A stretch of 64,000 bases of DNA, taken from assembly GCA_027625915.1 (NCBI GenBank), contig JANTQA010000076.1, positions 3,969,501-4,033,500 of the forward strand. The letters run 5' to 3'. The DNA is from Anaeramoeba flamelloides (Eukaryota > Metamonada > Anaeramoebidae). Both the position numbers and the translations under genes were made by a program. The notes beneath the pieces were generated by a model. It was not told where the DNA came from, did no database searches, and worked only from the letters and a program-made list of their open reading frames with translations. Of this stretch, positions 10,094 to 20,325 are shown in pieces; position 1 is the first letter of the stretch; each line of letters begins with the position of its first letter.

Positions 10094-11572
10094 ATGCAAA
10101 CATTTCTCTTGTTAGTTCAAGAACAATTCCAAGCACAAGCAAACCAACAAGAAAACTTCAATTTACGAACACTCAGCGAAGAGTCCGAAGGTAATTCTGA
10201 TCAAGACAATTTAATTTTGTCCGGGATCCTGATCCTCTTTTTGCACATTGGGCTGTCCTTATTTGAAATCTCGTTTGTGCAAAAAAAGAATTGGACGAAT
10301 GTCTTGATGAAGAATTTCATCGACTTAAACATGAGTGTGCTGGGCTTTTGGCTGTTTGGGTATGGTCTTGCGTTTGGGAAAGGGAACTGGTTTTGCGGGA
10401 CAGAATATTTTGCTGGCGACAAGATCGATGACTATGCGTTTTGGTTTTATAACTTTGCGTTTGCCTCTGCGGGTGCAACGGTTTTCTCTGGGGCGTGGAT
10501 CGGGAGGGTGGAGTTTTGGTTTTATGTGTTTTTTTCGTTTGTCAACTGCGGGCTGATCTTCCCGATCGTGCAGCATTGGGAATACAGCGACGACGGGTGG
10601 TTTTCGCGGTACAACACAAATGTTTCCGTGGGCGTCCACGACACCGCAGGCGCCGCGTCGATCCATTTGCTGTCTTCGGTCATCGCGCTTGTCGGCACAA
10701 AGATCCTGGGCCCGCGCGCGGGAAAATTCCAAGAGAAGACGTCAACAAGCGACGGCAATTATCCGGTGTACCACGAGCACAGGTCTGCGCTCTACTTGAT
10801 CCTGGGGTTTCTGTTTTTGTTTATCGGGTGGATCCCGTTCAATTCCGGATCGTATTCATCTTCCTATTACTACCAACAAAACTCGATCGTGGCGCACTCA
10901 ACGCTCTTATTTGCCACCGCGGGAACCATCGCGGGCGTGATCATCAGCTTTTACCATTACAAGGAATGGATATACCACCCGGAATTTATTGTACACTCGT
11001 CCTTAAGCGGGCTCGTGGCTTCAAGCGCCTCGTCTTCCTTTGTTATGCAGGGCTGGGAGGCTCTGGTCATTGGCTTCATTGCGCCCTTCCCCGTTTATTG
11101 GGTTTCAAATTTGCTAAAGCGCCACAAAATAGATGACCCCGTGGGCATGATCTCCATACACGGAGTTGCATCGCTGTGGGGCCTCATCGCAAACGGATTT
11201 TTTGCCAATTCAAATTCAATCCACGATAAAAAGGGACTATTCTTTGGCGGCGGCTTTGCCATTCTCGGCATGAATACCTTTTTTTGCCTTCTCGTCATTT
11301 TCTATGGACTCATATGCTCCTTTCTTTTCATCTGGTGCGTAAATAAATTCTTACCCATTACAGTGCCATACGACGTTCAAATCGCCGGGCTTGATGCATC
11401 AGAACACAATTATAACATTGAAGGCTTTTTAGAAAACGAAAAGGATTCCATAATCGAAAACGAAAGTTGGAATTCTACAAATTCAATTGACGACCTTGAA
11501 TTACAAAATTCAGTCGAAAACATTGAATTACAAAATTCAAACAATGTATTGATAAGAACAAAGTCAAATTAA
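10094..11572 (+). CDS. AMT: ammonium transporter, AMT/Mep/Rh superfamily
   Basis: 492 aa, single exon, ATG at 10094. Eleven hydrophobic segments span about residues 38-425, the usual AMT number. Family marks: D183 eight residues before H191 (DTAGAASIHLL), matching AmtB D160/H168; second pore histidine H356 in SIHGVASLWG; F123 at the outer Phe-gate position; and the C-terminal AGLDASEHNY motif (431-440) that couples subunits of the trimer. It should conduct ammonium/ammonia across the plasma membrane or a vacuole membrane. The N-terminal 38 residues and the Asn/Glu-rich tail after 445 are variable. Base use is odd: codons from about 10,200 to 11,350 are G/C-rich with many CpGs, while both ends and all flanks are A/T-rich. 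This may reflect strong codon selection or gene transfer; no nearby mobile element touches it. Confidence 0.95.
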   Translation: MQTFLLLVQEQFQAQANQQENFNLRTLSEESEGNSDQDNLILSGILILFLHIGLSLFEISFVQKKNWTNVLMKNFIDLNMSVLGFWLFGYGLAFGKGNWFCGTEYFAGDKIDDYAFWFYNFAFASAGATVFSGAWIGRVEFWFYVFFSFVNCGLIFPIVQHWEYSDDGWFSRYNTNVSVGVHDTAGAASIHLLSSVIALVGTKILGPRAGKFQEKTSTSDGNYPVYHEHRSALYLILGFLFLFIGWIPFNSGSYSSSYYYQQNSIVAHSTLLFATAGTIAGVIISFYHYKEWIYHPEFIVHSSLSGLVASSASSSFVMQGWEALVIGFIAPFPVYWVSNLLKRHKIDDPVGMISIHGVASLWGLIANGFFANSNSIHDKKGLFFGGGFAILGMNTFFCLLVIFYGLICSFLFIWCVNKFLPITVPYDVQIAGLDASEHNYNIEGFLENEKDSIIENESWNSTNSIDDLELQNSVENIELQNSNNVLIRTKSN

Positions 11573-12779
11573 TTTGGATTCTTAAACAATACCCAGAAGA
11601 TATCCTAAGAATCACTTTAATTTTATTCTTATTCTTTTTTTTTATCCAATAATTAAAAGAAATAGGGATAATTGTATTTATCAAATTTAATTAAATTTTT
11701 AAATAATTAAAATATAAATTTTGTTTTTTTATTTTTTTATTATATTGGTTTTTTTTGACATGAGATTTGAAAGGATTTATATTTTGGTAAAAAAAAAAAA
11801 TTTTTTTTCCTATTTATCCCAAAGCGTCCCAAATAAAACAATTACCTTGGAAATATAAAAATTATTAATTTGAATGGTTATGAAAATATTTAAAGAAATA
11901 GAATTTATAAATCATTATCTTAGATTGAAAATTTTATAATTAAAAAATGGTATAGTTACTTATAATAAAAAAATAACTTAAAAAAAAAGTTCAACATTTT
12001 GGAATTTTTTCTTGATTATTCCTGTGATTTTATTATTTTTCCTTCCAATTTTTATCAAAAAAAAATTTTTTTTTTTGAAAAGTTTGTCTACACATCAAAA
12101 ACATTCTTTGTTTATATGATTCAAATATATCCAAGTTTACTCGAAATTATTTTGCCCTCCATAGCATCCACATTTTGCCTAAAATACTTCATTAAATAAT
12201 TTATTTATTACAAAAGTTATTTGAAAAACATATAGAAAATTTGTTTTATCTACTGATAACCATTCAATAACAATATATAAATTTGATTATAAAAAATTAA
12301 AAATACAAAAATGAAATCTTAAAAAAAAATGTAAAAATGAATTATTATTATTATTTTCTTACATATTAAATATATATATATAATACCATAACTACTTTAT
12401 CTTTTACTATTTTGGATTTTTATTAAAAAGTAAATCTGGTCTAAAGAAAAATAGAAAAATAAATGCATGATCACATGGAAATCATTTTAAATCTTTATTT
12501 TAGATATTATAGAATTTAGACCAATCTGTGTGAAATCAGGGATATATATATATAGATTCAGAGAAAAGTGGTTTTAATGATAATATATTTTATAACAAAA
12601 TTTGTAATAAATGCACCAAAATATTAAAAAAACGTGATTAGATCTTCTGAAACATTAAAAATCATAAAATCGCATATTCAAAATTATAAAATCATAAAAA
12701 AGAAAATTATTATTTTAAAATAACCTTCCAAACAAACAAAAGACTTTGACAAAGTGTTCGGTCTATATACCATTTTTTA
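11573..12779. other. AT-rich spacer 3' of the AMT gene
   Basis: Noncoding, very A/T-rich, with short TA repeats near 12370 and 12542. No gene or repeat family recognised. The first 100 bases should contain the AMT 3' UTR and polyadenylation site. Confidence 0.5.
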
Positions 12780-13745
12780 ACTGTAAAAACACTAAAAAAA
12801 GTATGAAATGACTGTAAGGCGCCTTCGAGAATTTGAAAGATTTGTAAGAATCAAAAGATTTATAAACGATATCTAGATTTTTTGAAGTAGTCAAAAACAA
12901 TATTTTATTTTATTTACTATTCTAAAATATATAATATATCATTCAAATTAGATGATCAAAAAAAATTTACATTTTAACACAATGTAAGTGAAAATAAAAT
13001 AGAAGTACATTTTATTAAATTGGAGTTATTACCAACACAGGGACAAATAACCTAATAAAAAAAGATTAATTTCCTTATCATGACAATCAATTATAAAAAA
13101 ACCTCTATTGCTCTAGTTGCGTTTTTTTTTTGTACAATACCAAGACATGAAAATATGAAAAATAACAAGAAAAATAACAAATGTACAAATAATCTTATGA
13201 ACCAGTGGTAATGTGGCTAGGTTGTTCTAAAATCTTTTGGAAAATAATCCAACTCCTTTTAGCTTTCTGAAATCATTGAAAATGTTTTCACCCAAGAACA
13301 TATTCTTTAAAGAACAGGTGATGGGTTGGTTGTTTTGAAGCTAATTATTCAAGACAATTTCCAACACCACAGATAACTGCGAAATAATTTATTTATCTTT
13401 AGTTTTTATTGTTGTTGACCTAAAAGGATCGATATGTTTGACAATCAAATCAAATGGAAACAAAATAAAACATTTTGATCTGATCCTTGGTTGGATCAAG
13501 TATCCTTTTTTTGTTTTTTTAAAGCAAAAACTTTTTCACATAATCTATTTTTTGATCAAAAAAAATTTCTTTGTAAAAATATTACCACATTAGCCTTAAA
13601 ACCCATAACTATTATATTGCGATTACTATTTAATCTCTATATTTTTGAATTTATCGCGATTTTCTGATATTATCGCGATTTGATGGAAATTATCACGTTT
13701 TTTGTAACTTTATCGTGAATTAAGCATGATATCATCAAAACATCT
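12780..13745 (+). repeat. dispersed repeat family R10, copy 1
   Basis: About 960 bp that aligns, with many changes, along its length to 28975-30000. Shared landmarks include a TTATTACC.ACA..GACAAATAACC block, a CAATACCAAGACATG block, an ATTCTTTAAAGAAC block, and TTGGATCAAGT near the end. The last 130 bp (13615-13740) is an array of units resembling TTATCGCGATTT every 20-25 bp, followed by AATTAAGCATGATATCATCA. That end recurs inverted at the right edge of the window. Noncoding; class unknown. Confidence 0.7.
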
Positions 13746-16055
13746 TTTCTAACATAAACAAACACCCATTATTTTACAGATTATCTCAAAATTCTTTTTT
13801 TTATTATTCTTTTTTTATCTTTATATCTATCTGAAAACACAATTAAAAGTACATAAGTTATTTTAAAAAATAATCACCAATGATAATGAAAATTCTACTT
13901 TCTTCTTTTTGATTATTTAATTTTGAAGTTAAAAATCCCAACCGAAAAAAAAAAAAAAACAAATTATTGGCTGAAAAGAATTTTCTAATTATTTAGTTTT
14001 TTGCATGATTGTAATATTCACATGAATTGTTTCTTTTGTATAAATTTATAAAAAACGAAAAAATGAAATATTTTTTCACAACAAAAAACAAATTATTTTG
14101 ATAAAGGTTTGGAACTTTTAAACTTTCAGTCCTCTATTCTTTTCAAACACTATCCTAACTTTATACCCAGTAAAAATATTGTAAAAATCAAAAAAAAATT
14201 CTTTTTTACGTGATTTTGTATTGTATCATGGTTTTATGATTATTTCCAATAAAGTTGGATTAATCACGGGTCTTTTAAATATTATTTCTAATTCATAGTG
14301 AATAGGTGATTATACATGTTTTGATCAAAATCACTTTTTTTACCATTTAATCTAATGAAAAAATTTTGGACACAACAACAATTTTTACAAAGAAAAAAAA
14401 CAAAATTTATTTAAGGAATGTCAACCTTAATATTCATATTTCAAATACCCGATAAAAAATATGAATACTACAAAGATTCTTTAACCGTTTGCTTTTTTTA
14501 CAGAAATAAATTTTTGTAAATTTTTGAAAAAGCAAAATAAAACAAAAAATAAATACAATCCCAAGATATAAACATTAAAACCTCATTTGTTAATAAATGT
14601 CTCGCAATTTATTGTTTTTTTATTGACTAAATTTCCTGATGAAAACAGATTTTAAAAATATTTATTGATAAACAATTGAGAAAATTCAAAGTTTCAGGTT
14701 GATAACCAAAGAACTAAAATAACAAGAATTTTAAGTATACACCTGATAATCTTTTTTCCCTGTTTCAAGTACCATGATCTTGGAAGAAATTGTTGAAATA
14801 GAAGAAAAAAACTAAAGTCTTATCTAAGACTTGGTTTTATCCTCAAAAAAAGTTATTTTTGGATGGAGTATTTTTAATGGTAAAAAATCTAATTTACTTC
14901 TGGACAAACCGAAAAAAATATAAAATAACAACATATTGTTTTATTAAAAACCCTTTGAAATTTGAAAAAAATAATAAATAGGCTAAATTCAAATTAAAAA
15001 AATTTACATTTTCTGTCAAAAGCACAAAAAAGAAAGTTGAATTAAAGCTCTAAAAATATCATTTCTGGAGATTGAAAAAAAATACCTGTGACATTAAAAT
15101 AACACCAGACACGATTTTTAATTGTGAATAATAGGAAAATTATTATGTTATTGCTTTTATTTAAAACCAAATCCTTTTTATAAAAGACCCAATTTTTTAT
15201 GTACTAAGTAATAAACCTACCCAAAGTTCATTAAAGCTGGGTGTCTATACAATACCCATTTAATTGTTTAATAACCAAAGTAGATCTACTTATTTTGAAA
15301 AACAATAGAGTTTTAAAAGTGCTTGGCTTGAGTTTGGAAAATTATAATTTTTTTATTCTTGTTTTTTGATTGATTGAATTGTGTTTTGAACAAGTGTAAT
15401 TTTATTAGTCATCCTTCTAATAAGTGTTTGAGTTATAGTTTGGAAGTTTGATTCTTATATAAAAGGGTTTTGATTTTTAAATAAAAGAAATTTGACAACA
15501 ATTTTCCTAATATTCGCAATTAAAAATCTCGGAATTGATTTTTTTCATGTCCGGTATTTTTTTCAATTCTTTAATTGATGTTGTGAAGATCTTTAGACTT
15601 TTTTTGACTAATAAATTGTGAAATATTTTGAAACTTGAAATAAAAATTTTCATTTCTTAATTGGAAAACACAATAAAAAACAAAAGAATTAAAAAAAATT
15701 AATAGAAGGAAGATCCTAGATGGCTAAATAATATTTACAGAAATTTGAGCTTATTGTATTTTTGGGTAAAATCTTTGGATCTCCATTGGAGCTTTTAAAA
15801 AGAGAAAAAGTTTGATAAAATATATTTCCGTTTTCAATATTAAAAAAAAAGGAATTATGTTGCTAAATTACAAACTCCGAAATAAGCGGATTAACAAATG
15901 TTTTTTTTGTTTAATAATGAGAATTAAAGAAAAAAAATAAACAACAAAAGAAAAAGAAAAATAAAAAGGTTGACGAAAATTAAAAAAGAAATTAGGTTTG
16001 TTTCAAATACCATTTTCAGAAGATATTTCATTTAAACCGATTCAATTTACAATGA
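13746..16055. other. AT-rich spacer with one probable relic F2 element
   Basis: Noncoding. At about 15112-15133 and 15513-15533 an inverted pair (ACGATTTTTAATTGTGAATA and its near-complement) sits about 420 bp apart, the same spacing as the F2 MITE at 7776-8193, suggesting a decayed copy. Nothing else recognised. Confidence 0.45.
15095..15550. mobile_element. probable decayed F2 MITE
   Basis: Only the inner terminal-repeat block (CACGATTTTTAATTG..GAATA and its inverse) is still recognisable. Spacing agrees with the intact 418-bp copy. Outer ends and target duplication cannot be seen, so limits are approximate. Confidence 0.35.
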
Positions 16056-16449
16056 TCAATGAATTACTTGTGATAGTTTAAGTATTTTCTGAAGTTCGTC
16101 ATTATCGTTTTGATTTGTTTGGTTGTTCTTGTTATTATCCGTTTTCTTCTTTTTATTTTTTTTTGAAGAATTTTTCTTCTTCTTCCTTTTGGTATTATGT
16201 TACAGGGATTTTTTTTAAAAGTTCTTGTAATTTGTCCCAAGCTTCTTGCCTACATTTGTAGTCATTATCTGCTCAAAATTGCATTTGTTTGATCACTTTT
16301 CTCTGTAAATTATCACAAGACTGTTGAATTTGTTTGTTTTCTGTTTTTAATTTCCTTAGTTCGGCTTGTGTTTCATTTATATTTTTTTTGGTATTCTTAT
16401 TTTGTTGTTGAAGATCACTTACAAGCTTTTTGAATTGTGGATTTTCCAT
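16056..16449 (-). pseudogene. decayed small coiled-coil gene, unrecognised
   Basis: From ATG at 16449 the minus strand reads a clear protein-like, helical, Lys/Gln-rich segment (MENPQFKKLVSDLQQQNKNT... to ...VIKQMQF, 56 codons), then an in-frame TGA, then continues in the same frame as ADNDYKCRQEAWDKLQELLK before a TAA. A coherent basic tail (NTKRKKKKNSS... to ...QKILKLSQVIH) follows in another frame, ending TGA at 16056. Codon and amino-acid make-up match the real genes here and differ from the spacer. The simplest reading is a recently broken gene with one premature stop and one frame change; a missed short intron or programmed read-through are less likely. The coiled-coil region gives no family name. 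Confidence 0.55.
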
Positions 16450-17422
16450 TTATCAAAATATTTTTAAAAAAAGACTAAAATTTGATTTGAAAAAAATGGA
16501 AAAAATGTAAAGTGTTTCAAGTCAATTATTTTATTTTATCTAGTTTTTACAAAAGACGAAATTTATAAAGTATGCCTTATGTATTACCATATCACTATAA
16601 ACTTAGAAGGTTCAAAATTGACTTTGAAGGCTCTCTAAAGTCATGTTATTATTCAAAAATTTAGTTCTTTCTGATCATGAATATTAAAAGATTAATTATA
16701 AACTTTTTTCCTAAATTCCCAAAAAATAAAATTAAAATTTCAAAATATCAAGTTTCTAAAAGGTATTTATGATTACAATTGGTTTTTTCAAGTTCTAATT
16801 TAAGCAAATTTTAGATATAGAAATAAAAAGTCTTGAGTGTTAATGAGAAAATATCAGAATCATTCATATAATTGAGTCAGGAATAGAAAATGTGTTATAG
16901 TGCAAGGGACAAATAAACAGTATTTTGATTTTATCCAATTTTTTCGATTAATTTTTGAGTTTTCAAACAAAAAAATAAGATATTTTAACCATATAAATTC
17001 ATAAGTTTTTTGAAATTAACCTCAAATATAAAAATAAATAAGATTCTATTTACAATCAAGTACGAAAATTTCGTTTAGTGGTTCCTGGTAAAAAAGTTTA
17101 TATAAAAATTTCAAGAAAAAAGGCGTTGATATTTATATTTTGGCTAGAAATAATAAAAAAAAAAAATACCTTTCATGAAAATTAGGCTACCAACAAAAAA
17201 TGTAAAATAAAAAATGATTTTGGTAAATAATTCCAAAAAAATAAATATCGTTTATAATTTACTTCCAAAAATATAACCTGTATTTTTAAGTAGAATTGAT
17301 TTTTTTTTGAAAGAATTCCATCTGATATATAAAAAATATTTTGCTTTTGGTAGTTATTTTTCTAATTAACATGAAACAATACTGTTTTTTTGATCTAATT
17401 AATATTTTAATTAACTATATAT
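16450..17422. other. AT-rich spacer, nothing recognised
   Basis: Noncoding A/T-rich sequence without clear repeats or open frames of interest; the first 100 bases would be the former 5' flank of the decayed coiled-coil gene. Confidence 0.5.
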
Positions 17423-19117
17423 CCCTTAGCACCCCGGATTTACCTAAATTTCATCAAGTTTTTTAAATTAGATTTAAAATGATATTGATCTACTAATATA
17501 TTAATTTTCTTATTTGTCTTTAATCTAGATTTGAATTATTATAAAAAGTCAAAATAGTTCAAAGATAAAGTAGTTAAGTTATTGATTTTTTTTTTGAAAT
17601 TGAAAAAAAATATAATTATTCATTTTTACCTTTTTTTAAAAGATTTTTAATTTTATTTTATTTTTTTAAATCAGAAATTTTATTACATTAATAGTAATTC
17701 AAATCTCAACACATTAATTTATTAATAATAACCACCAAAAAATTTTGTTAATTTTATTATAAAATAATAAATAAAAAAATAAATTACTTTGAAATTTAAT
17801 TTTTTTTTTTAGAAAGAATTTCAATAAATATTAATTCAAGAGAAAAATGAAATTTATTTCTTTAGGCCAAAATTACATTTTTAATATGATTAATTTTCTA
17901 AAACTTTTATTTAAGCAATAGATAATAATTGAAAAACAAAAAAAAAAACAAAAAAATTGTTAAATAATTTCAATTTATTAAATTGGAATAAAACAAATAT
18001 AAATTACTATTTAATCGATAAAATATTTAAACCTAAATTTAAAATAAAATAAAAAATAACTCTTAAATATTATTCCAATATGATAAAATAATCTATTCGA
18101 AACCAAATTTTTTCATTAAATTTTGTTATTTGTAAAAAAATTGAATACAGTCAGTTTCACTTTTAAGGTACAAACTTTCAACGAAATTTAAGGCACAAAA
18201 AAATATTAAATTAAAGCACAAAATTTGCAATTTTTTTTTTTTTACAATTTATTTTTACTAGAATTTGAATTTTGTGCTTTAATTTGAGATTTTTTTTGTG
18301 CCTTAAATTTCGTTGAAAGTTTGTGCCTTAAAAGTGAAACTGACTGTAATATATTTGCGATATTTGGATTTTTCCTTAATAAATTAATCCAGATCTTGTT
18401 AAATAAGTTATGATATATGGTCTCTAATTCAATAATATTGTTTATTTTATGTCTAGATTTTAAAAAGTCAAAAATTAAAAAATAGTAAAAAATATAAAAA
18501 AAAAATCTATTATTAATCTGACTCGAACTATTGTCCAAATCATTTAAAATTGTAAAAAAATCTTGTTGATAAAATTGTAAAATTTCACAATGAAAAAAAA
18601 TTTGATTTTTTTTTCTAATTTAATTTATATTTTTTTTTATTTTTAAATTATTTAGAATCTAATATAGATATAGATATTGAATAGTAATCAGCAGATAAAA
18701 CAAATTTTCTATGTGATTTTATAATAACTTTTTAAATGAATAAATTATTTAATCAAGTATTTTTAGGCAATTTTGGGGTGCAAAGGGCCCCCCAGAAAAA
18801 TTTCCAGTAAAGTATGATGTGTTTTTAAATGTTAAAACTAAGAGGTTTTTTGATGTCTAGACAAACTTTTCAAAAAAAAAAAAAAATTTATTTTGACAAA
18901 ATTTGGAAAAATAATAAAATCACGTTAACCAAAGAAAAATTCACAATGATGAAAATTTTTTTTCAAGTTATTTTTTTATTTTAAGTAACGATACAATTTT
19001 TAATTATAAAATTTTCTTTCTAAGATAATTTTTTATTAATTTTATATCTTATTATCCTTTGATAACATTTCAAATTAAAATTTTTGTTTGAAATGTTTTT
19101 AGGTTATTTGGGGTGCT

Positions 19118-19122
<5 letters not shown>
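17423..19122. mobile_element. 1.7 kb interval bounded by inverted CCCTTAGCACCCC termini
   Basis: Left end at 17423 reads CCCTTAGCACCCC..ATTTACCTAAA; right end at 19122 is its inverse (TTTAGGTTATTTGGGGTGCTAAGGG). About 30 bp match with few differences, and both ends abut TATATA, compatible with TA or longer target duplication. A third copy of the terminus, same orientation as the right end, lies at 18761-18787 (GGGGTGCAAAGGG), so a nested or composite structure is possible. No transposase is readable. The interval also contains the F1 MITE at 18148-18346. Confidence 0.5.
18148..18346. mobile_element. palindromic MITE, family F1, copy 1 (199 bp)
   Basis: Arms of about 75 bp: CAGTCAGTTTCACTTTTAAG at the left, its complement ending GTGAAACTGACTG at the right, flanked by TA at 18146-18147 and 18347-18348. 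The asymmetric centre is shared with two other copies, so this is an amplified family rather than a local palindrome. TA target and CAGT start are typical of Tc1/mariner-derived MITEs. Confidence 0.9.

Positions 19123-19163
<41 letters not shown>
19122..19163. repeat. (TA)n microsatellite
   Basis: About twenty uninterrupted AT/TA dinucleotides immediately beside the CCCTTAGCACCCC-type terminus. Confidence 0.9.
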
Positions 19164-19166
<3 letters not shown>

Positions 19167-19496
19167 CAGATAAATTCTAAAATTTTGGAAACTGAGAAAA
19201 CAATGGTTAAAAGAATACCAATACTCCATTTTTCATACAATTTGGAATTAATTTTGATTTTCTAAATTATTTTATTTTTTGTCTTTTTTGTTTTTGTTTT
19301 CATTGTCTTTTCCAGTTATGAAATCTGTTTCGTCAGATCTGGGAATTTTTTCAATAGGTAGATAGAAAGTTAGTGTTGAGTTTATTAAATTGGAAAATTG
19401 CATCCAATTGGTTGATGGTATCTTAACATTTGATCGATTAACAATTGTTGGAGAAATTTCAACAAATTTACTCAATACATTTTGTCTTCAGCTCAT

Positions 19497-19695
19497 TTCA
19501 TTATTTTGGACACACCAATTTTTTTTTGTTTTATATATTTTCTTTTATTTGGATCGAAAATGATTACTTCTAAAAACATTAATACTCAGTAACTTAAATG
19601 ATGTTTTTATGTTACGTTTGGAAAAAAATTATAAATTGAGTTTTATTTTACCTATTTTTGATTTTGGGTATGTCCAAATTTTTGGAATGGGATTT
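19497..19695. mobile_element. possible small Tc1-like element or MITE
   Basis: Left CATTATTTTGGACACACCAA (19498-19517) is inverted at about 19662-19690 (TTTTGGGTATGTCCAAATTT). GGACAYACC-bearing termini are common in Tc1-like elements, but the exact ends and target duplication are not clear. The adjacent minus-strand frame at 19272-19475 (NVKIPSTNWMQFSNLINSTL...) looks protein-like, starts without ATG, and may be a coding relic. Confidence 0.35.
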
Positions 19696-19773
19696 ATCTC
19701 ACAGGCATTTCAATTTATTTGATTTAGTTTAACAAATTTTACACAGGTAAGCGCCATTCCTATTTCGTTTGTT

Positions 19774-19775
<2 letters not shown>

Positions 19776-19817
<42 letters not shown>

Positions 19818-19818
19818 G
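19776..19818. repeat. (TA)n microsatellite
   Basis: About fifteen TA units with an imperfect continuation (TATTTATATATATG). Confidence 0.85.
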
Positions 19819-20128
19819 CATGTATGTAATCAAAACACAAAAAAAATCGCGAGCTGATCTAATTATTAATTGGTAAAAAATTTAAATTTTGGCTACTTTT
19901 CTTCTCTAATAAGTAATTAATAACAAAAAATCATTATTTTATTCAGAGTTTAAAGAGTTGTTAATTTCCAAGAGTTTTAAACGGAAAAAACACTTCTATT
20001 GTTTTGGTGTTTTCCAAATAGAAAATCAAACTATTTTGATTATTTTAATAAAAAAAACCCACTTAAATTGGAAATAAGTAATTCCTTTGTTATAAAGACT
20101 TTTAAGACAATTATATCACATTTTTATA

Positions 20129-20323
20129 CAGTCAGTTCCACTTATAAGGCACAAAATTTCAACGAAATTCAATACACAATAAAAATCTGAAATTAAAGCA
20201 CAAAATTCAGATTCTAGTAAATAAATTGTAAAAAAAAAAAAAACAAATTTTGATCCTTAATTTGAGATTTTTTTGTGCCTTAAATTTTGTTGAAAGTTTG
20301 TGCCTTAAAAATGAAACTGATTG
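20129..20323. mobile_element. palindromic MITE, family F1, copy 2 (195 bp)
   Basis: Starts CAGTCAGTTCCACTTATAAG and ends ATGAAACTGATTG, flanked by TA at 20127-20128 and 20324-20325. Same centre as the copies at 18148 and 37928; arms slightly more diverged than copy 1. Confidence 0.9.
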
Positions 20324-20325
20324 TA

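Noticed and set aside
10325-10732. 135-codon minus-strand frame and several overlapping frames within the AMT gene
   Set aside because: They arise because the G/C-rich AMT core lacks stops in other frames; composition is Arg/Pro-rich and unnatural.
10094-11572. AMT as a proven horizontal transfer
   Set aside because: Base composition alone is not enough; the protein looks like an ordinary eukaryotic-type AMT and codon selection explains it as well.
16056-16449. TGA reassigned to an amino acid
   Set aside because: None of the long conserved genes contains an in-frame TGA, so general reassignment is excluded.
18242-18538. 98-codon minus-strand frame
   Set aside because: It overlaps half of an F1 palindromic MITE and has A/T-driven composition.
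19272-19475. 67-codon protein-like minus-strand frame
   Set aside because: Composition is plausible but there is no ATG and a stop lies just upstream; noted only as a possible relic beside the 19.5 kb inverted repeat.
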